From: Agromyces soli
GTDB lineage: Bacteria; Actinomycetota; Actinomycetes; Actinomycetales; Microbacteriaceae
DNA length: 64,000 nt
Direction: 5' to 3'
Assembly (NCBI RefSeq): GCF_022811605.1
Contig: NZ_CP094533.1
Span: 1,178,001-1,242,000, forward strand
The notes below the pieces were generated by a model. That model had not been told where the DNA came from, searched no databases, and worked only from the letters and a program-made list of their open reading frames with translations. Positions 28,692 through 37,400 of the stretch are shown here, in pieces. The translations under genes were made by a program, and so were the position numbers. Numbering within the stretch: position 1 is the stretch's first letter; each line of letters opens with the position of its first letter.

Positions 28692-29180
28692 TCAGAATCC
28701 GACGGTGAACACGACGTGCTGGCCCTCGCGGCGCGCCGCCTCGAAGAACGGGCGGAGTCCCGCGAGCATCGCGAGCGCGTACTCCTGCTCGTCGGGGCCG
28801 AACTCGGGGTTGCGCAGCTCCTCCGGCATCTCGGCGTAGGCGGTCGCGAACGCCGCGTCGTCGAGGCCGGCGAGGTAGTCGGCGACCTCGGCGGCCTCGG
28901 CCGGGTCGAGGTGCGTGACCCAGGACTCGTCGTCGTCCTCCTGCAGCGAGCGCGCGCCGCCGATGACGCCGCGCGCCGGCCATTCGTCCGCCTCGCCCGC
29001 CGGGGCGAGCGCGCACGCGATCGGGTCCCAGGCCTTGTCGGTCTCGCACGCCCTGGCCCAGACCTCGTCGTCGGCCTCGAGCTCGGCGAGCACCGCGCCG
29101 AGCCGCTCGTCGTCGCCGGCGGCGTCGCGCACCCGGGCGGCCTCGGCATCGTTCAGACGGAAGCGCACTCCGAGTTCCAT
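28692..29180 (-). CDS. DUF1877 (YfbM-like) protein
   Basis: A 162-residue acidic protein. The pattern GVRFRLNDAEAARV, TDKAWDPIACALAP and the C-terminal YALAMLAGLRPFFEAARREGQ fits the DUF1877 family (YfbM), whose function is unknown. The start is ATG 29180, six bases after CAGACT on the minus strand. It converges with the PucR gene, with 21 bases between the stops. Confidence 0.78.
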   Translation of the reverse strand: MELGVRFRLNDAEAARVRDAAGDDERLGAVLAELEADDEVWARACETDKAWDPIACALAPAGEADEWPARGVIGGARSLQEDDDESWVTHLDPAEAAEVADYLAGLDDAAFATAYAEMPEELRNPEFGPDEQEYALAMLAGLRPFFEAARREGQHVVFTVGF

Positions 29181-29186
29181 GGGTCG

Positions 29187-29192
29187 AGTCTG
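29187..29192 (-). promoter_or_regulatory. Probable leaderless -10 of the DUF1877 gene
   Basis: On the minus strand, CAGACT ends six bases before the ATG at 29180. Confidence 0.4.
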
Positions 29193-29321
29193 GCAGGTGG
29201 GGGCCCGGGGCGGCTCGAGGCACTGCGCCGGGGGAGGAGTGCGTCGAGCGCGGAGGCCTCCCGACGCTCGCGGAACCTCCTGCGGCGGCGATCTCCTCCG
29301 TCCCGGTTCACGCGCGGCGGC

Positions 29322-29327
29322 TAGCAT
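29322..29327 (+). promoter_or_regulatory. Leaderless -10 element of the carboxylesterase gene
   Basis: TAGCAT ends six bases before the ATG at 29334, with only GCGCGC between. Confidence 0.5.
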
Positions 29328-29333
29328 GCGCGC

Positions 29334-30965
29334 ATGGGGAGGGCAGGGCGGACGGCGGTGGGAGCTGCTGCGGGGGACGGGCTGCTGGTCGAGACCGAGC
29401 TCGGGGCGGTGCACGGCGTGCGCCGCGGCGGGGTGCGCAGCTGGCGGGGCATCCCGTTCGCCGCGTCGACGGCCGGTGCCGCGCGGTTCCGCGCGCCGCG
29501 CGCAGCCAGCGGCTGGGACGGCGTGCGCGCCGCGCACGAGTTCGGTCCGGTCGCGCCGCAGCTGCGGCGGGGGCAGTTCATCGGCGCCGCGCCGCACCTG
29601 CCGCGCAGCGAGGACTGCCTGAGTCTCAACGTGCTCTCGCCCGAGGGCGCCGGGCCGACCGCCGGGCTGCCCGTGATGGTGTTCCTGCACGGCGGCGCGT
29701 ACAGCGTGGGTTCCTCGGGGGAGTACCCGCGGCAGGGCGAGCTCTTCGCCGCGCGGCACGGCATCGTCTACGTGAGCTGCAACTACCGGCTGGGTGCGCT
29801 CGGCTGGCTCGACCTGCGCGCCTACTCGATGCCTGGGCATCCGATCGAGGCGAACCTCGGGCTCCGCGACCAGCTCGCCGCGCTCGAGTGGGTGCAGCGG
29901 AACATCCGCGCCTTCGGCGGGGATCCGGCACGCGTGACCCTCTTCGGCGAGTCCGCGGGCGGCAACTCGGTGACGACGCTCATGACGGTGCCGGCCGCCG
30001 AAGGGCTCTTCGCCCGGGCGATCGCGCAGTCGTCGCCGGCCAACGCGGTCTACCCGGCCGACGTCGCGCAGCACTGGGCGGCCGAGTACGTGCGCCTGCT
30101 CAGCCGGCTCGTCGACGACGACGACCTCGAGAGCGAGGCCCCCGAGGACGCGGCCCGGATGCTGCGCACCGCCGACCCGGTCGTCCTCGCCCGGGCCACG
30201 ACCGAGCTCGCGGTGCGCACGCCCGACGAGAACCCCGGCACGATCAGCCTGGCCCCGGTCATCGACGGGGAGCTGCTGCCGTGGCGGCCGCTCGACGCCT
30301 TCAAGGAGGGGCGGGCGCACCGGGTGCCGCTCGTGATCGGCACCAACGACCGCGAAGGCTCGCTGTTCGAGGGACGCATCGACATCCTGCCGACGACCAA
30401 GCCGCGCATCCGGGCGATCTTCGCGAACACGAAGAAGAAGGCGCGCAAGCGGATCAAGCGGCAGTACCCGGGCCTGCCGGAGCAGCGGCCCGCCGCGGAC
30501 TTCGCGGGCGACTTCACCTTCTGGTATCCGAGCGTGAAACTCGCCGAGCGGCACGCGCGCTTCGCGCCGACGTGGAGCTACCGCTTCGACGCGGCGCCAC
30601 GGACGGCCCGGCTGCTCGGGCTGGACGCGACGCACGGCCTCGAACTGTTCGCCCTGTTCGAGAAGTTCGACACCCCGGTCGGGGTCGGGCTCACGATGCT
30701 CGGAGGCCGCGGGATGTTCGTCGCGGTCGGCCGGCGCATGCAGGCGCGCTGGGCGGCGTTCGCCGCGAGCGGGAGCCCCGAGCCGCCGCGGCGGCCTGCT
30801 GCGCGCGACGCCGCGGAGCCGGGCGGCGGCGACGGATGGCTCGACTGGCCGCAGTACGCCGAGCCGGAGCGGCTCACGCTGATCCTGGACCGACGGGACC
30901 GCATCGAGGCCGATCCCCGTGGCGAGCGCCGGGTCGCCTGGCAGCGGTTCGTGCCGCACGTCTGA
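29334..30965 (+). CDS. Type-B carboxylesterase
   Basis: A 543-residue esterase of the cholinesterase/para-nitrobenzyl-esterase family. It has the oxyanion HGGA (119-122), the nucleophile GESAGG (Ser207), the conserved SEDCLSLNV (92-100) and the EANLGLRDQ segment. An acid residue is likely in the NDREGSLFEG region, and a His follows in DATHGLELF. No signal peptide is visible. It would hydrolyse short-chain esters; the substrate is unknown. It stands alone between promoters. Confidence 0.9.
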   Translation: MGRAGRTAVGAAAGDGLLVETELGAVHGVRRGGVRSWRGIPFAASTAGAARFRAPRAASGWDGVRAAHEFGPVAPQLRRGQFIGAAPHLPRSEDCLSLNVLSPEGAGPTAGLPVMVFLHGGAYSVGSSGEYPRQGELFAARHGIVYVSCNYRLGALGWLDLRAYSMPGHPIEANLGLRDQLAALEWVQRNIRAFGGDPARVTLFGESAGGNSVTTLMTVPAAEGLFARAIAQSSPANAVYPADVAQHWAAEYVRLLSRLVDDDDLESEAPEDAARMLRTADPVVLARATTELAVRTPDENPGTISLAPVIDGELLPWRPLDAFKEGRAHRVPLVIGTNDREGSLFEGRIDILPTTKPRIRAIFANTKKKARKRIKRQYPGLPEQRPAADFAGDFTFWYPSVKLAERHARFAPTWSYRFDAAPRTARLLGLDATHGLELFALFEKFDTPVGVGLTMLGGRGMFVAVGRRMQARWAAFAASGSPEPPRRPAARDAAEPGGGDGWLDWPQYAEPERLTLILDRRDRIEADPRGERRVAWQRFVPHV

Positions 30966-31017
30966 TCACGGAAGTGGCGCGATCGCCCACCGTGCGTCTC
31001 GAAAGTGCGTTTCGGCC

Positions 31018-31047
31018 TTGATTCGATACGCTGGCATCCCATAGGCT
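31018..31047 (+). promoter_or_regulatory. Candidate sigma-70-type promoter with direct repeats
   Basis: TTGATT-N18-TAGGCT, about 150 bases before the TMEM175-like gene. It overlaps an imperfect direct repeat: CTTGATTCGATACGCTGGC at 31017 and CTTGAATTCGGTACAGCG at 31046, 29 bases apart. These are more AT-rich than their surroundings and could bind a regulator. Confidence 0.35.
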
Positions 31048-31185
31048 TGAATTCGGTACAGCGTGCAGGCGGACTCCCCCCCAACTCATGCTGGCGCCGA
31101 CCCGACGGAGCCCGCCATAAGCGCGGCCCTTCATCGTGCGCGTGCGGTCGTACCTCCCCCCGCGGCCGCACGCGCACACCTCCGC

Positions 31186-31191
31186 TACCCT
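31186..31191 (+). promoter_or_regulatory. Leaderless -10 element of the TMEM175-like gene
   Basis: TACCCT ends six bases before the ATG at 31198. It supports this start over an in-frame GTG at 31063. Confidence 0.45.
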
Positions 31192-31197
31192 GCCTGC

Positions 31198-31866
31198 ATG
31201 ACCTCGCACGAGCCTGACGAGCCCGACGACGGCACCGGGCCGACCACCACCTCGGCCGAGCGGCTGAAGGCCTTCACCGACGCGGTCGTCGCGATCGCCA
31301 TGACGGTGCTGATCCTGCCGCTCATGGAGAGCGTCACCGACGCCGGCGCCGAGGGCGGCGGCGTCGCGTCCTGGTTCGGCGAGCACGCCGAGCAGCTGAT
31401 GAGCTTCGCGCTGAGCTTCGTGCTCATCGCCACGTTCTGGCTCGCCAACCATCGGGTGTTCGCCCGGGTCGAGCGCACGAGCCCGATGCTGCTCTGGCTC
31501 ACGATCGGCTGGATGTTCACGATCGTGTGGCTGCCGGTGCCGACCGCGATGCTCGGCTCGATGGAGACCGACGATGCGCAGAAGCTCGTCTACATCGGCA
31601 GTCTCGTGCTGACGAGCGGCATGTCGCTCGCCATCCGCTGGTACCTGCTGCGGCACCCCGCGCTGCACTCGGTCGCCGAGCTGCGGCTGCGCCGCGGCAT
31701 CCTCGCCGACGTGATCACGACGGCGCTCTTCCTCGTCGCGCTCGCCCTCTCGGTCTTCGTGCCGGCGATCGGCTACTGGGCGCTGCTGCTGCTCGTGCTC
31801 GTGTCGCCCGTGCACACGCTGCTCTGGCGCGCGCTCGGCCGGGGCGGGCGGCGCAGCTCGACGTAG
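31198..31866 (+). CDS. TMEM175-family (DUF1211) potassium channel-like protein
   Basis: A 222-residue membrane protein with about six hydrophobic segments. Its first helix carries RLKAFTDAVVAIAMTVL (about 23-39), the RxxxFxD signature of bacterial TMEM175 channels, which assemble as tetramers and leak potassium. The N-terminus is short and acidic. The gene's last 94 bases overlap the C-terminal codons of the convergent GNAT gene. Confidence 0.85.
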   Translation: MTSHEPDEPDDGTGPTTTSAERLKAFTDAVVAIAMTVLILPLMESVTDAGAEGGGVASWFGEHAEQLMSFALSFVLIATFWLANHRVFARVERTSPMLLWLTIGWMFTIVWLPVPTAMLGSMETDDAQKLVYIGSLVLTSGMSLAIRWYLLRHPALHSVAELRLRRGILADVITTALFLVALALSVFVPAIGYWALLLLVLVSPVHTLLWRALGRGGRRSST

Positions 31867-32306
31867 CCGGCGTCCCGCGCATCGGGCTCGTCGATCCGGA
31901 CGAAGCCGTGCCGGGTGTAGAGCCGCTCGGCGGGGTCGCCCGCCCAGACCGCGAGCGCGATCGACCGGCCCGAGGCATCGGCTTCCTCGCTCAGCACGGC
32001 GAGCGCTGCGCTCGCGATCCCGAGCCCGCGGGCAGGGGCGACCACGGCGAGGTCGACCAGTCGGATCTCCTCGCCGCTGCGGTCGGCCACGAGATAGCCG
32101 ACGGCCTCGGGCTCCGTGCCGGAGCGCTGCAGCAGCACGGCGGTCGCCTCGGGGCGCTCGGCTCGCATCGTGGCGAACTTCGCCGCGAGCTGCCCGGCGA
32201 CGAGCGGCTCGGCGAGCTCCGCCGGGATGCCGGGCAAGCGCTCGAGCAGCACGGAGGCGGCGATCTCCCGTACGAGCGGATGCCCGGGGTCGTGCTCGGC
32301 GGCCAT
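31773..32306 (-). CDS. GNAT-family N-acetyltransferase
   Basis: A 177-residue acetyltransferase with the acetyl-CoA loop pattern VAPARGLGIASAAL (about 88-101), the LAVVAP strand before it and the C-terminal LYTRHGFVRIDEP (about 128-140). The substrate is unknown. The ATG at 32306 lies six bases after the stop of the tail-collar gene upstream, with no clear ribosome-binding site, so it is probably translated by coupling as the last gene of the collar operon. The last 30 or so codons (Ser-rich) are antisense to the TMEM175-like gene and may be an unselected extension. Confidence 0.83.
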   Translation of the reverse strand: MAAEHDPGHPLVREIAASVLLERLPGIPAELAEPLVAGQLAAKFATMRAERPEATAVLLQRSGTEPEAVGYLVADRSGEEIRLVDLAVVAPARGLGIASAALAVLSEEADASGRSIALAVWAGDPAERLYTRHGFVRIDEPDARDAGYVELRRPPRPSARQSSVCTGDTSTSSSSAQ

Positions 32307-32312
32307 CGGTGA

Positions 32313-32840
32313 TCAGGGACGGGGCGGGAAGATGCCGCTCAGGCAGATGATGAAGCACAAGCCGAGGACCGGCGGCAGGTTGTTGTGCGCCTGGCCACCG
32401 CCGGCGAGACCCAGCGCGTCCGGTCGCATGGTCACGTTCTGGGTGCCGGTGAACGCCCGCCGGGCCACCCGGCCGTACTTCTGCTGCGCCCACGCGCCGT
32501 TCGTCGCAGCGCCCGTGGTGGCTGCCGCGTCCACGGACATCGCCGGGTGCGTGTGCTGCGGCATCTCCGTGGTCAGCAGGGTCACCGTCGGTGACCCGGT
32601 CGCTTCGCCGGGGATGCGCGGGGTGAGCCCGGGGCCGCTGCCCTGCCCCATCGCGACGTAGCCGTTCAGGTTCGGCAGCCCGAACGTCCGCACACCGTCG
32701 CCACCGTACTGCGTGCCGAGGATCGAGAACAGCGGGGTGTTCTGCTGGATGGGGAGGATCTGCCCGTTGCACATCGCCCAGCCGGCGGGCGCGTAGTTGA
32801 ATCCGACGGTGCGGATCTCTCCGTAGTAGGGGTCGGCCAT
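32313..32840 (-). CDS. Phage-tail-collar domain protein 1
   Basis: A 175-residue protein. The N-terminal half is a Tail Collar domain (about 5-60): GEIRTVGFNYAPAGWAMCNG, then LFSILGTQYGGDG and TFGLPNLNG. An EMPQHTH motif is in the middle (about 92-98), and the C-terminus ends LSGIFPPRP. Similar proteins (MdpB-like) occur as tandem copies in non-phage loci and their role is unresolved. It is paralogous to the next two genes and lies in the same operon, 22 bases from copy 2. No signal peptide. Confidence 0.88.
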   Translation of the reverse strand: MADPYYGEIRTVGFNYAPAGWAMCNGQILPIQQNTPLFSILGTQYGGDGVRTFGLPNLNGYVAMGQGSGPGLTPRIPGEATGSPTVTLLTTEMPQHTHPAMSVDAAATTGAATNGAWAQQKYGRVARRAFTGTQNVTMRPDALGLAGGGQAHNNLPPVLGLCFIICLSGIFPPRP

Positions 32841-32862
32841 GTCTCGTGCTCCGATCGGGCGG

Positions 32863-33363
32863 TCAGGGCCGCGAGGGGTAGATGCCGCTGAGGGCGATGA
32901 TGTAGTTCACGACGAGGAACGGGGGGCGGTTCTCGTGCGGCGCGGTCTGGCCGGCGTTGGAGATCGCGGCGGGCCGCAGCTGCGTGGCCGGCTGCCCGCT
33001 GCCGTAGGCGGCCTGCTCGGTGGCGGCCCAGTACGCGGCCGCCGGAGACGATGCCGAGGCCTCGCCGTTCGAGGCCCTCACCTGGTGGGTGTGCGTCGGC
33101 ATCTCGTTCACCGTCAGCCGGTGGAACTCCTCGCCCTCGACGCGCCCCCAGCCGGAGACGTCGCCCGCTCCCCGCGGCGTGCGGCCCTGCAAGTTCGGCA
33201 GGGCGAAGGTCTGGCTGCCGTTCCCGCCGTAGGTGGTGCCGAGCAACGAGAACAGGGCCTGATTCGTGTTGATCGAGAGGATCTGCCCGTTGCAGAACGC
33301 CCAGTTCTTCGGGGCGAAGTTGAAGGCGACGCGACGGATCTCACCGAGGTAGGGGTCGGCCAT
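32863..33363 (-). CDS. Phage-tail-collar domain protein 2
   Basis: A 166-residue paralogue with the same plan: GEIRRVAFNFAPKNWAFCNG (8-27), LFSLLGTTYGGNG, TFALPNLQGR, a central EMPTHTH and the terminal LSGIYPSRP. The N- and C-terminal thirds are conserved among the three copies, while the middle differs. This suggests conserved assembly surfaces and a variable display region. It starts at ATG 33363, 11 bases after the third copy's stop. Confidence 0.88.
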   Translation of the reverse strand: MADPYLGEIRRVAFNFAPKNWAFCNGQILSINTNQALFSLLGTTYGGNGSQTFALPNLQGRTPRGAGDVSGWGRVEGEEFHRLTVNEMPTHTHQVRASNGEASASSPAAAYWAATEQAAYGSGQPATQLRPAAISNAGQTAPHENRPPFLVVNYIIALSGIYPSRP

Positions 33364-33374
33364 TGGTGCTCCTC

Positions 33375-33887
33375 TCAGTCCCGCGGCGGGAAGATGCCTT
33401 GGACGGCGATGATGTAGGTGATCGCCAGGCTCGGCGGCATGTTCTCGTGGGGGAGCGTGTTTCCGGCCGGTTGGATCGCCTGGGCGCCCATCGGCGTGCC
33501 CGGGTCGGCCGCCTGGTAGGCGCCCGTGGTCTGCGACGACCAGATCGCGCCCGCGGGGCTCGTCGTGTCGGGCGTCGCCGTGGCGTTCGGCACGTGGGTG
33601 TGCTGCGGCAGCTGGTTCTGCGTCAGCACGACATCCTCCACGCCGGCCTTCATGCCGAGCGGGTAGGTGCCGCCGCCGGGCAGCGACCCCTGGTGCACCG
33701 GAATCCGGCCGGCGAGGTCGGGGAGTCCGAAGGTGGAGATGCCGTCGCCGCCGTACGTCGTTCCGAGCAGAGCGAACAGTGCATCGTTCTGCGCGATGGA
33801 GAGGAGCTGGCCGTTGCACAGCTCCCACCCGACGGGGGCGAAACTGCCGGCGAAGACGCGGATCTCACCGAGGAACGGCTCGGCCAT
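33375..33887 (-). CDS. Phage-tail-collar domain protein 3
   Basis: A 170-residue paralogue: GEIRVFAGSFAPVGWELCNG (7-26), LFALLGTTYGGDG, TFGLPDLAGR, a QLPQHTH motif and the terminal VQGIFPPRD. It is the first collar gene in transcription order; its ATG overlaps the stop of the DUF6916-like gene by one base. As no capsid, portal, tape-measure or lysis gene is near, it is not part of a prophage. Confidence 0.88.
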   Translation of the reverse strand: MAEPFLGEIRVFAGSFAPVGWELCNGQLLSIAQNDALFALLGTTYGGDGISTFGLPDLAGRIPVHQGSLPGGGTYPLGMKAGVEDVVLTQNQLPQHTHVPNATATPDTTSPAGAIWSSQTTGAYQAADPGTPMGAQAIQPAGNTLPHENMPPSLAITYIIAVQGIFPPRD

Positions 33888-34324
33888 CAGACGGACCTCC
33901 GATCCACGATGCCCTCGAGCGTCGGGCCGCCGGCGCCGACCCTCGTGAGGTACAGGACCGCGTCGGGTTCGCCGGGCGAGGTGAGGCGGTAGATGCCGTC
34001 GCGCGCCGCGTCATCCGTCGTGAACCGCACCGTGAAGCGGTGTTCGGCGTCACCGCCGCCGGGAAGGTCGCCGACGAGGGCGAGCTCGAGCCGGTGGGCG
34101 GACCACTGGGACGCCGCGTCGTAGGCGGTGCCCTCGCGGCCCAGGAACTGCGAGCGCACCGGCAGTGCCGGATCGTTCGCGGGGGTCGCCGACGGCGCGG
34201 TCGCGGCGGTCGCCGTGCGCGCCGCCTGCTGCGCCTGCGCGGGCGCAGCGGTACCGACCGCCGCGGCACCGAGCGCAGCTGCGCCGGCGCCGAGAGCGGT
34301 GCGGCGTGAGAGTCCTGGCGTCAC
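33887..34324 (-). CDS. Tat-exported DUF6916-like protein
   Basis: A 145-residue protein. A twin-arginine signal (SRRTALGAGAA at 5-15, ending near AQAQQ) precedes an Ala/Thr linker and a domain at about 57-142 with FLGREGTAYDA, LELALVGDLPGG, RFTVRFTTDD, GIYRLTSPGE and YLTRVG. This resembles the DUF6916 domain encoded beside tail-collar genes in other bacteria. The start is GTG 34324 after CAGGAGCG. It heads the operon and could be the exported partner of the collar proteins. Function unknown. Confidence 0.72.
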   Translation of the reverse strand: MTPGLSRRTALGAGAAALGAAAVGTAAPAQAQQAARTATAATAPSATPANDPALPVRSQFLGREGTAYDAASQWSAHRLELALVGDLPGGGDAEHRFTVRFTTDDAARDGIYRLTSPGEPDAVLYLTRVGAGGPTLEGIVDRRSV

Positions 34325-34372
34325 GTCGCTCCTGAGATCCCGAAACCCCCCGAACTGGGCGGCGGGCCCACA

Positions 34373-34400
34373 CTATCTCTCCGATCGAATCAGCCGATAG
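34373..34400 (+). promoter_or_regulatory. Possible sigma-28-like promoter of the surface protein gene
   Basis: CTATC-N15-GCCGATAG resembles the flagellar promoters of this window (CTWAC-N16-RCCGAKAG). The -10 octamer is identical to that of flgN; the -35 and spacing are less good. The predicted start of transcription falls just before a perfect palindrome CCCAATTGGG (34413-34422), a possible operator. Confidence 0.4.
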
Positions 34401-34466
34401 CATTCCGACGTACCCAATTGGGGTGCAAACGCGCCCTCGGGATGGCGCATCGGGAAAGGGCTTCGT

Positions 34467-37400
34467 TTGCGGGCTGGACACGTCCGGAGTGCCGCAGCGG
34501 CGCTCTCCATCGCTGCACTGCTCGCCGGCGGGCTGCTCGTCTCGCCCCCGGCGTACGCCGCCGATGCGATCACCGTCACGACCACCGCCGACGGCGACAC
34601 GAACAACGCCTGCGGAAACGACACGGTGACGACGACGGCGGACCCGGTGACGCTCCGCAACGCCTTCTGCGTGGCGAACAACCTCGGCGGGGCGCAGCAG
34701 ATCTCGGTGCCCGCCGGCGACTACCAGCTCGGCGCGGGCGGCGCGCTCAAGCTCGGCACGGCACCCGGTGCCGACATCACGGTCACCGGCCCGTCCTCGG
34801 GCGAGGCCGCGATCATCGGCAACGGCTCGACCCAACTGCTGAGCGTCGACCCCGAGGTGGGCGGCGGCGTCTCCGTGACGCTCGAACGGCTCACCTTCCG
34901 CGGCGGCCGTGACGCTGAGTTCGGCGGCGGCGCGATCATCGCGGGCTCCGGCGAAGCAGCCGCCCTGGACGAACTCGTCATCCGCGACGCCGTCTTCCGC
35001 GACAACCGTTCGGCGGCCGGCTCCCTCGCCCCGGGCGGCGCGGTGCAGGTCATGGGCGGCAGCCTCACCATCGAGGACTCGCTGTTCGAGCAGAACACCG
35101 CCGGCACCGCAGCCGGCGGCGCGGTCTACTACGAGGCCTTCGACTCGCCCGCCGACCAGTCCTTCACGATCACCGGCTCGGCGTTCCGGGACAACACGGT
35201 CGTCGCGGCCGGCCAGCTCGTCAACGGCGGCGGCGCCGTCGCCTACGACGCCAAGGGTGCGGCGGTCGAGATCAGCGGGTCGACGTTCAGCGGCAACCGC
35301 GTCACGACGAGCGACAACTCCCCGACCCTCGGCGGCGCGGTCCGTCAACTGTCCGGCCCGGCCACCATCACGGCGAGCACGTTCACCGGGAACGCCGTGC
35401 AGGGCGGCTCCGCGAGCGGTGCCGCCATGGACGCCAAGGGCGGCGCGGTCACCGCGCAGTACAACCGCATCGCCGGCAACACCGGCGGGGCGGCGTTCCG
35501 CGCGGATGGCTCGAGCTCCGTCGACGCGAGCCGCAACTGGTGGGGCTGCAACACCGCACCGACGGCCGCGCCGTGCGACATCGCCTCGATCGCGGACGGC
35601 ACCGCCGCGCCGCAGCTGAAGCTCACCGCCGTCGCGTCCCCCTCGGCCGTGAACTCCGGCACGACCTCCCAGCTCACCGGCTCGCTCCTCGTCGACTCCG
35701 CGGGCCTCGGGGTGCCCGCGGGCAGGCTCACCGCGTTCACGGGCGTGTCCGCCGCCTGGACCGCGAACGGCCCCGCCGGCTCCGTCGTCTCGCCCGCTTC
35801 CGCCGCGATCGTGAACGGGGTGGTCTCCGGCGTCTTCACCGCTGGTCCCACGGGCGGCACCGGCGGCGCCGCCCTGACGCTCGACGCGGCATCCGTCCCC
35901 ATCGCGATCGACGTGACCGCGATCCCCGCATTCACGAGCCCCGACGAGCTCGTCGCGACGATCGGCTTCCCGACCGACTTCGGCATCACCGCCGTCGGCT
36001 CGCCCGCCCCCGTGATCAGCCAGGTGTCGGGAACGCTGCCGAACGGCCTCGTCTTCACCGCCGGCCCGGACGGCAGCGCCCGGATCACCGGCACCGCGGC
36101 CGCGGGCACCGCGGGCGAGTACTCGATCGGGCTCCGTGCGCAGAACGGCGCGACGGCGACGCAGACGCTCGTGATCGCCGTGGGCGAGGTGCCGAGCTTC
36201 AGCGGCTCGACCGCGCTGACGCTTCCGACCTCGCAGGCCGCCGACGTCACGGTCACCGCCGTGGGCGACCCTGCGCCGGAGATCAGCCTCGCCACCGGAA
36301 GCCTCCCGGCCGGGCTCACGCTCACCGACCAGCTCGACGGTACGGCGAAGCTCAGCGGCACCCCGACCGTGTCGGGTGCCTTCCCGGTGCAGCTGCGGGC
36401 CGCGAACCGCTTCGGCGTCACCGTCACGGGCTTCACCATCACCGTGACGGCCCCGCCCGCCATCACGAGCGCCGACAGCGCGAGCTTCACGGCGGACGGG
36501 ACCGAGCAGAGCTTCCCGATCCTCTTCTCGCCGGGGTACCCCGCCACGACCGGGGCGCCGGAGCTCATCGACGCCCCGGCCTGGCTCAGCGTGACCACCG
36601 ACGGCGGGACGCGACTCGTCGGCACGCCGCCGCGGAGCGCGGGCGGCACGCACCAGTTCGTGATCTCGCTCAGCAATGCGGTCGGAACGACGACGCAGGT
36701 CTTCACGCTCACCGTGGTGGCGGGGCCCGTCTATTCGGGCCCGATCCTCTACTCGGTGGCGGCCGGTACGACGATCGACGAGACGCTCGTCTTCTCCGGC
36801 TCCCCCGTCCCGACCGTGACGGCGCTCGAGAACTCCTCGCTGCCGACCGGCATCAGCCTCACCGACCTCGGCAACGGGCGCGTCCGGCTGCACGGCACAG
36901 CCGCCCCCGCCGACGCGGGCTTCTACACGACCCGCATCGACGTGGAGAACAGCGTCGACGCGCTGCACCAGACGATCCAGTTGGTCGTCGGCGTCGCGCC
37001 CGAGATCACGAGTCCGGCCACCGCGACCTTCACGGTCGGCGAGGCCGGTGCCGTGCCGATCACCGTCGACAGCGGCTACCCCGCCGCCGGACCGGTGCGC
37101 TTCGACGGCGCCGTACCCACCTGGCTGGGCCTCATCGGCCCGGTCGGCTCCCAGCAACTCGTCGGCACTCCGCCGGCCGGGGCGGGCGGCATGGTCGAGG
37201 TCGACCTCCTCGTCTCGAACGCCTTCGGCGGGCACCGTCAGCTCGTCCATCTCGTCGTGAACGAGGCGCCGGTCGTGACGAAGGACCCCATCGGCGCATC
37301 CGTCGTGGCCGGCACCGAGCTCGAGCTCACCGCGGTGGCGAGCGGCTCCCCCGCCCCCGGCGTGCAGTGGCAGCGCTCCGGCGACGGCGGCGCCAGCTGG

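Noticed and set aside
31063..31197. A 45-residue N-terminal extension of the TMEM175-like protein from GTG 31063
   Set aside because: The extension is Pro/Ala-rich without family similarity, and a leaderless -10 lies six bases before the ATG at 31198.
32313..34324. Prophage or tailocin
   Set aside because: Only collar-domain proteins are present. No sheath, tube, baseplate, tape-measure, holin, lysin, integrase or att-like repeats were found within reach.
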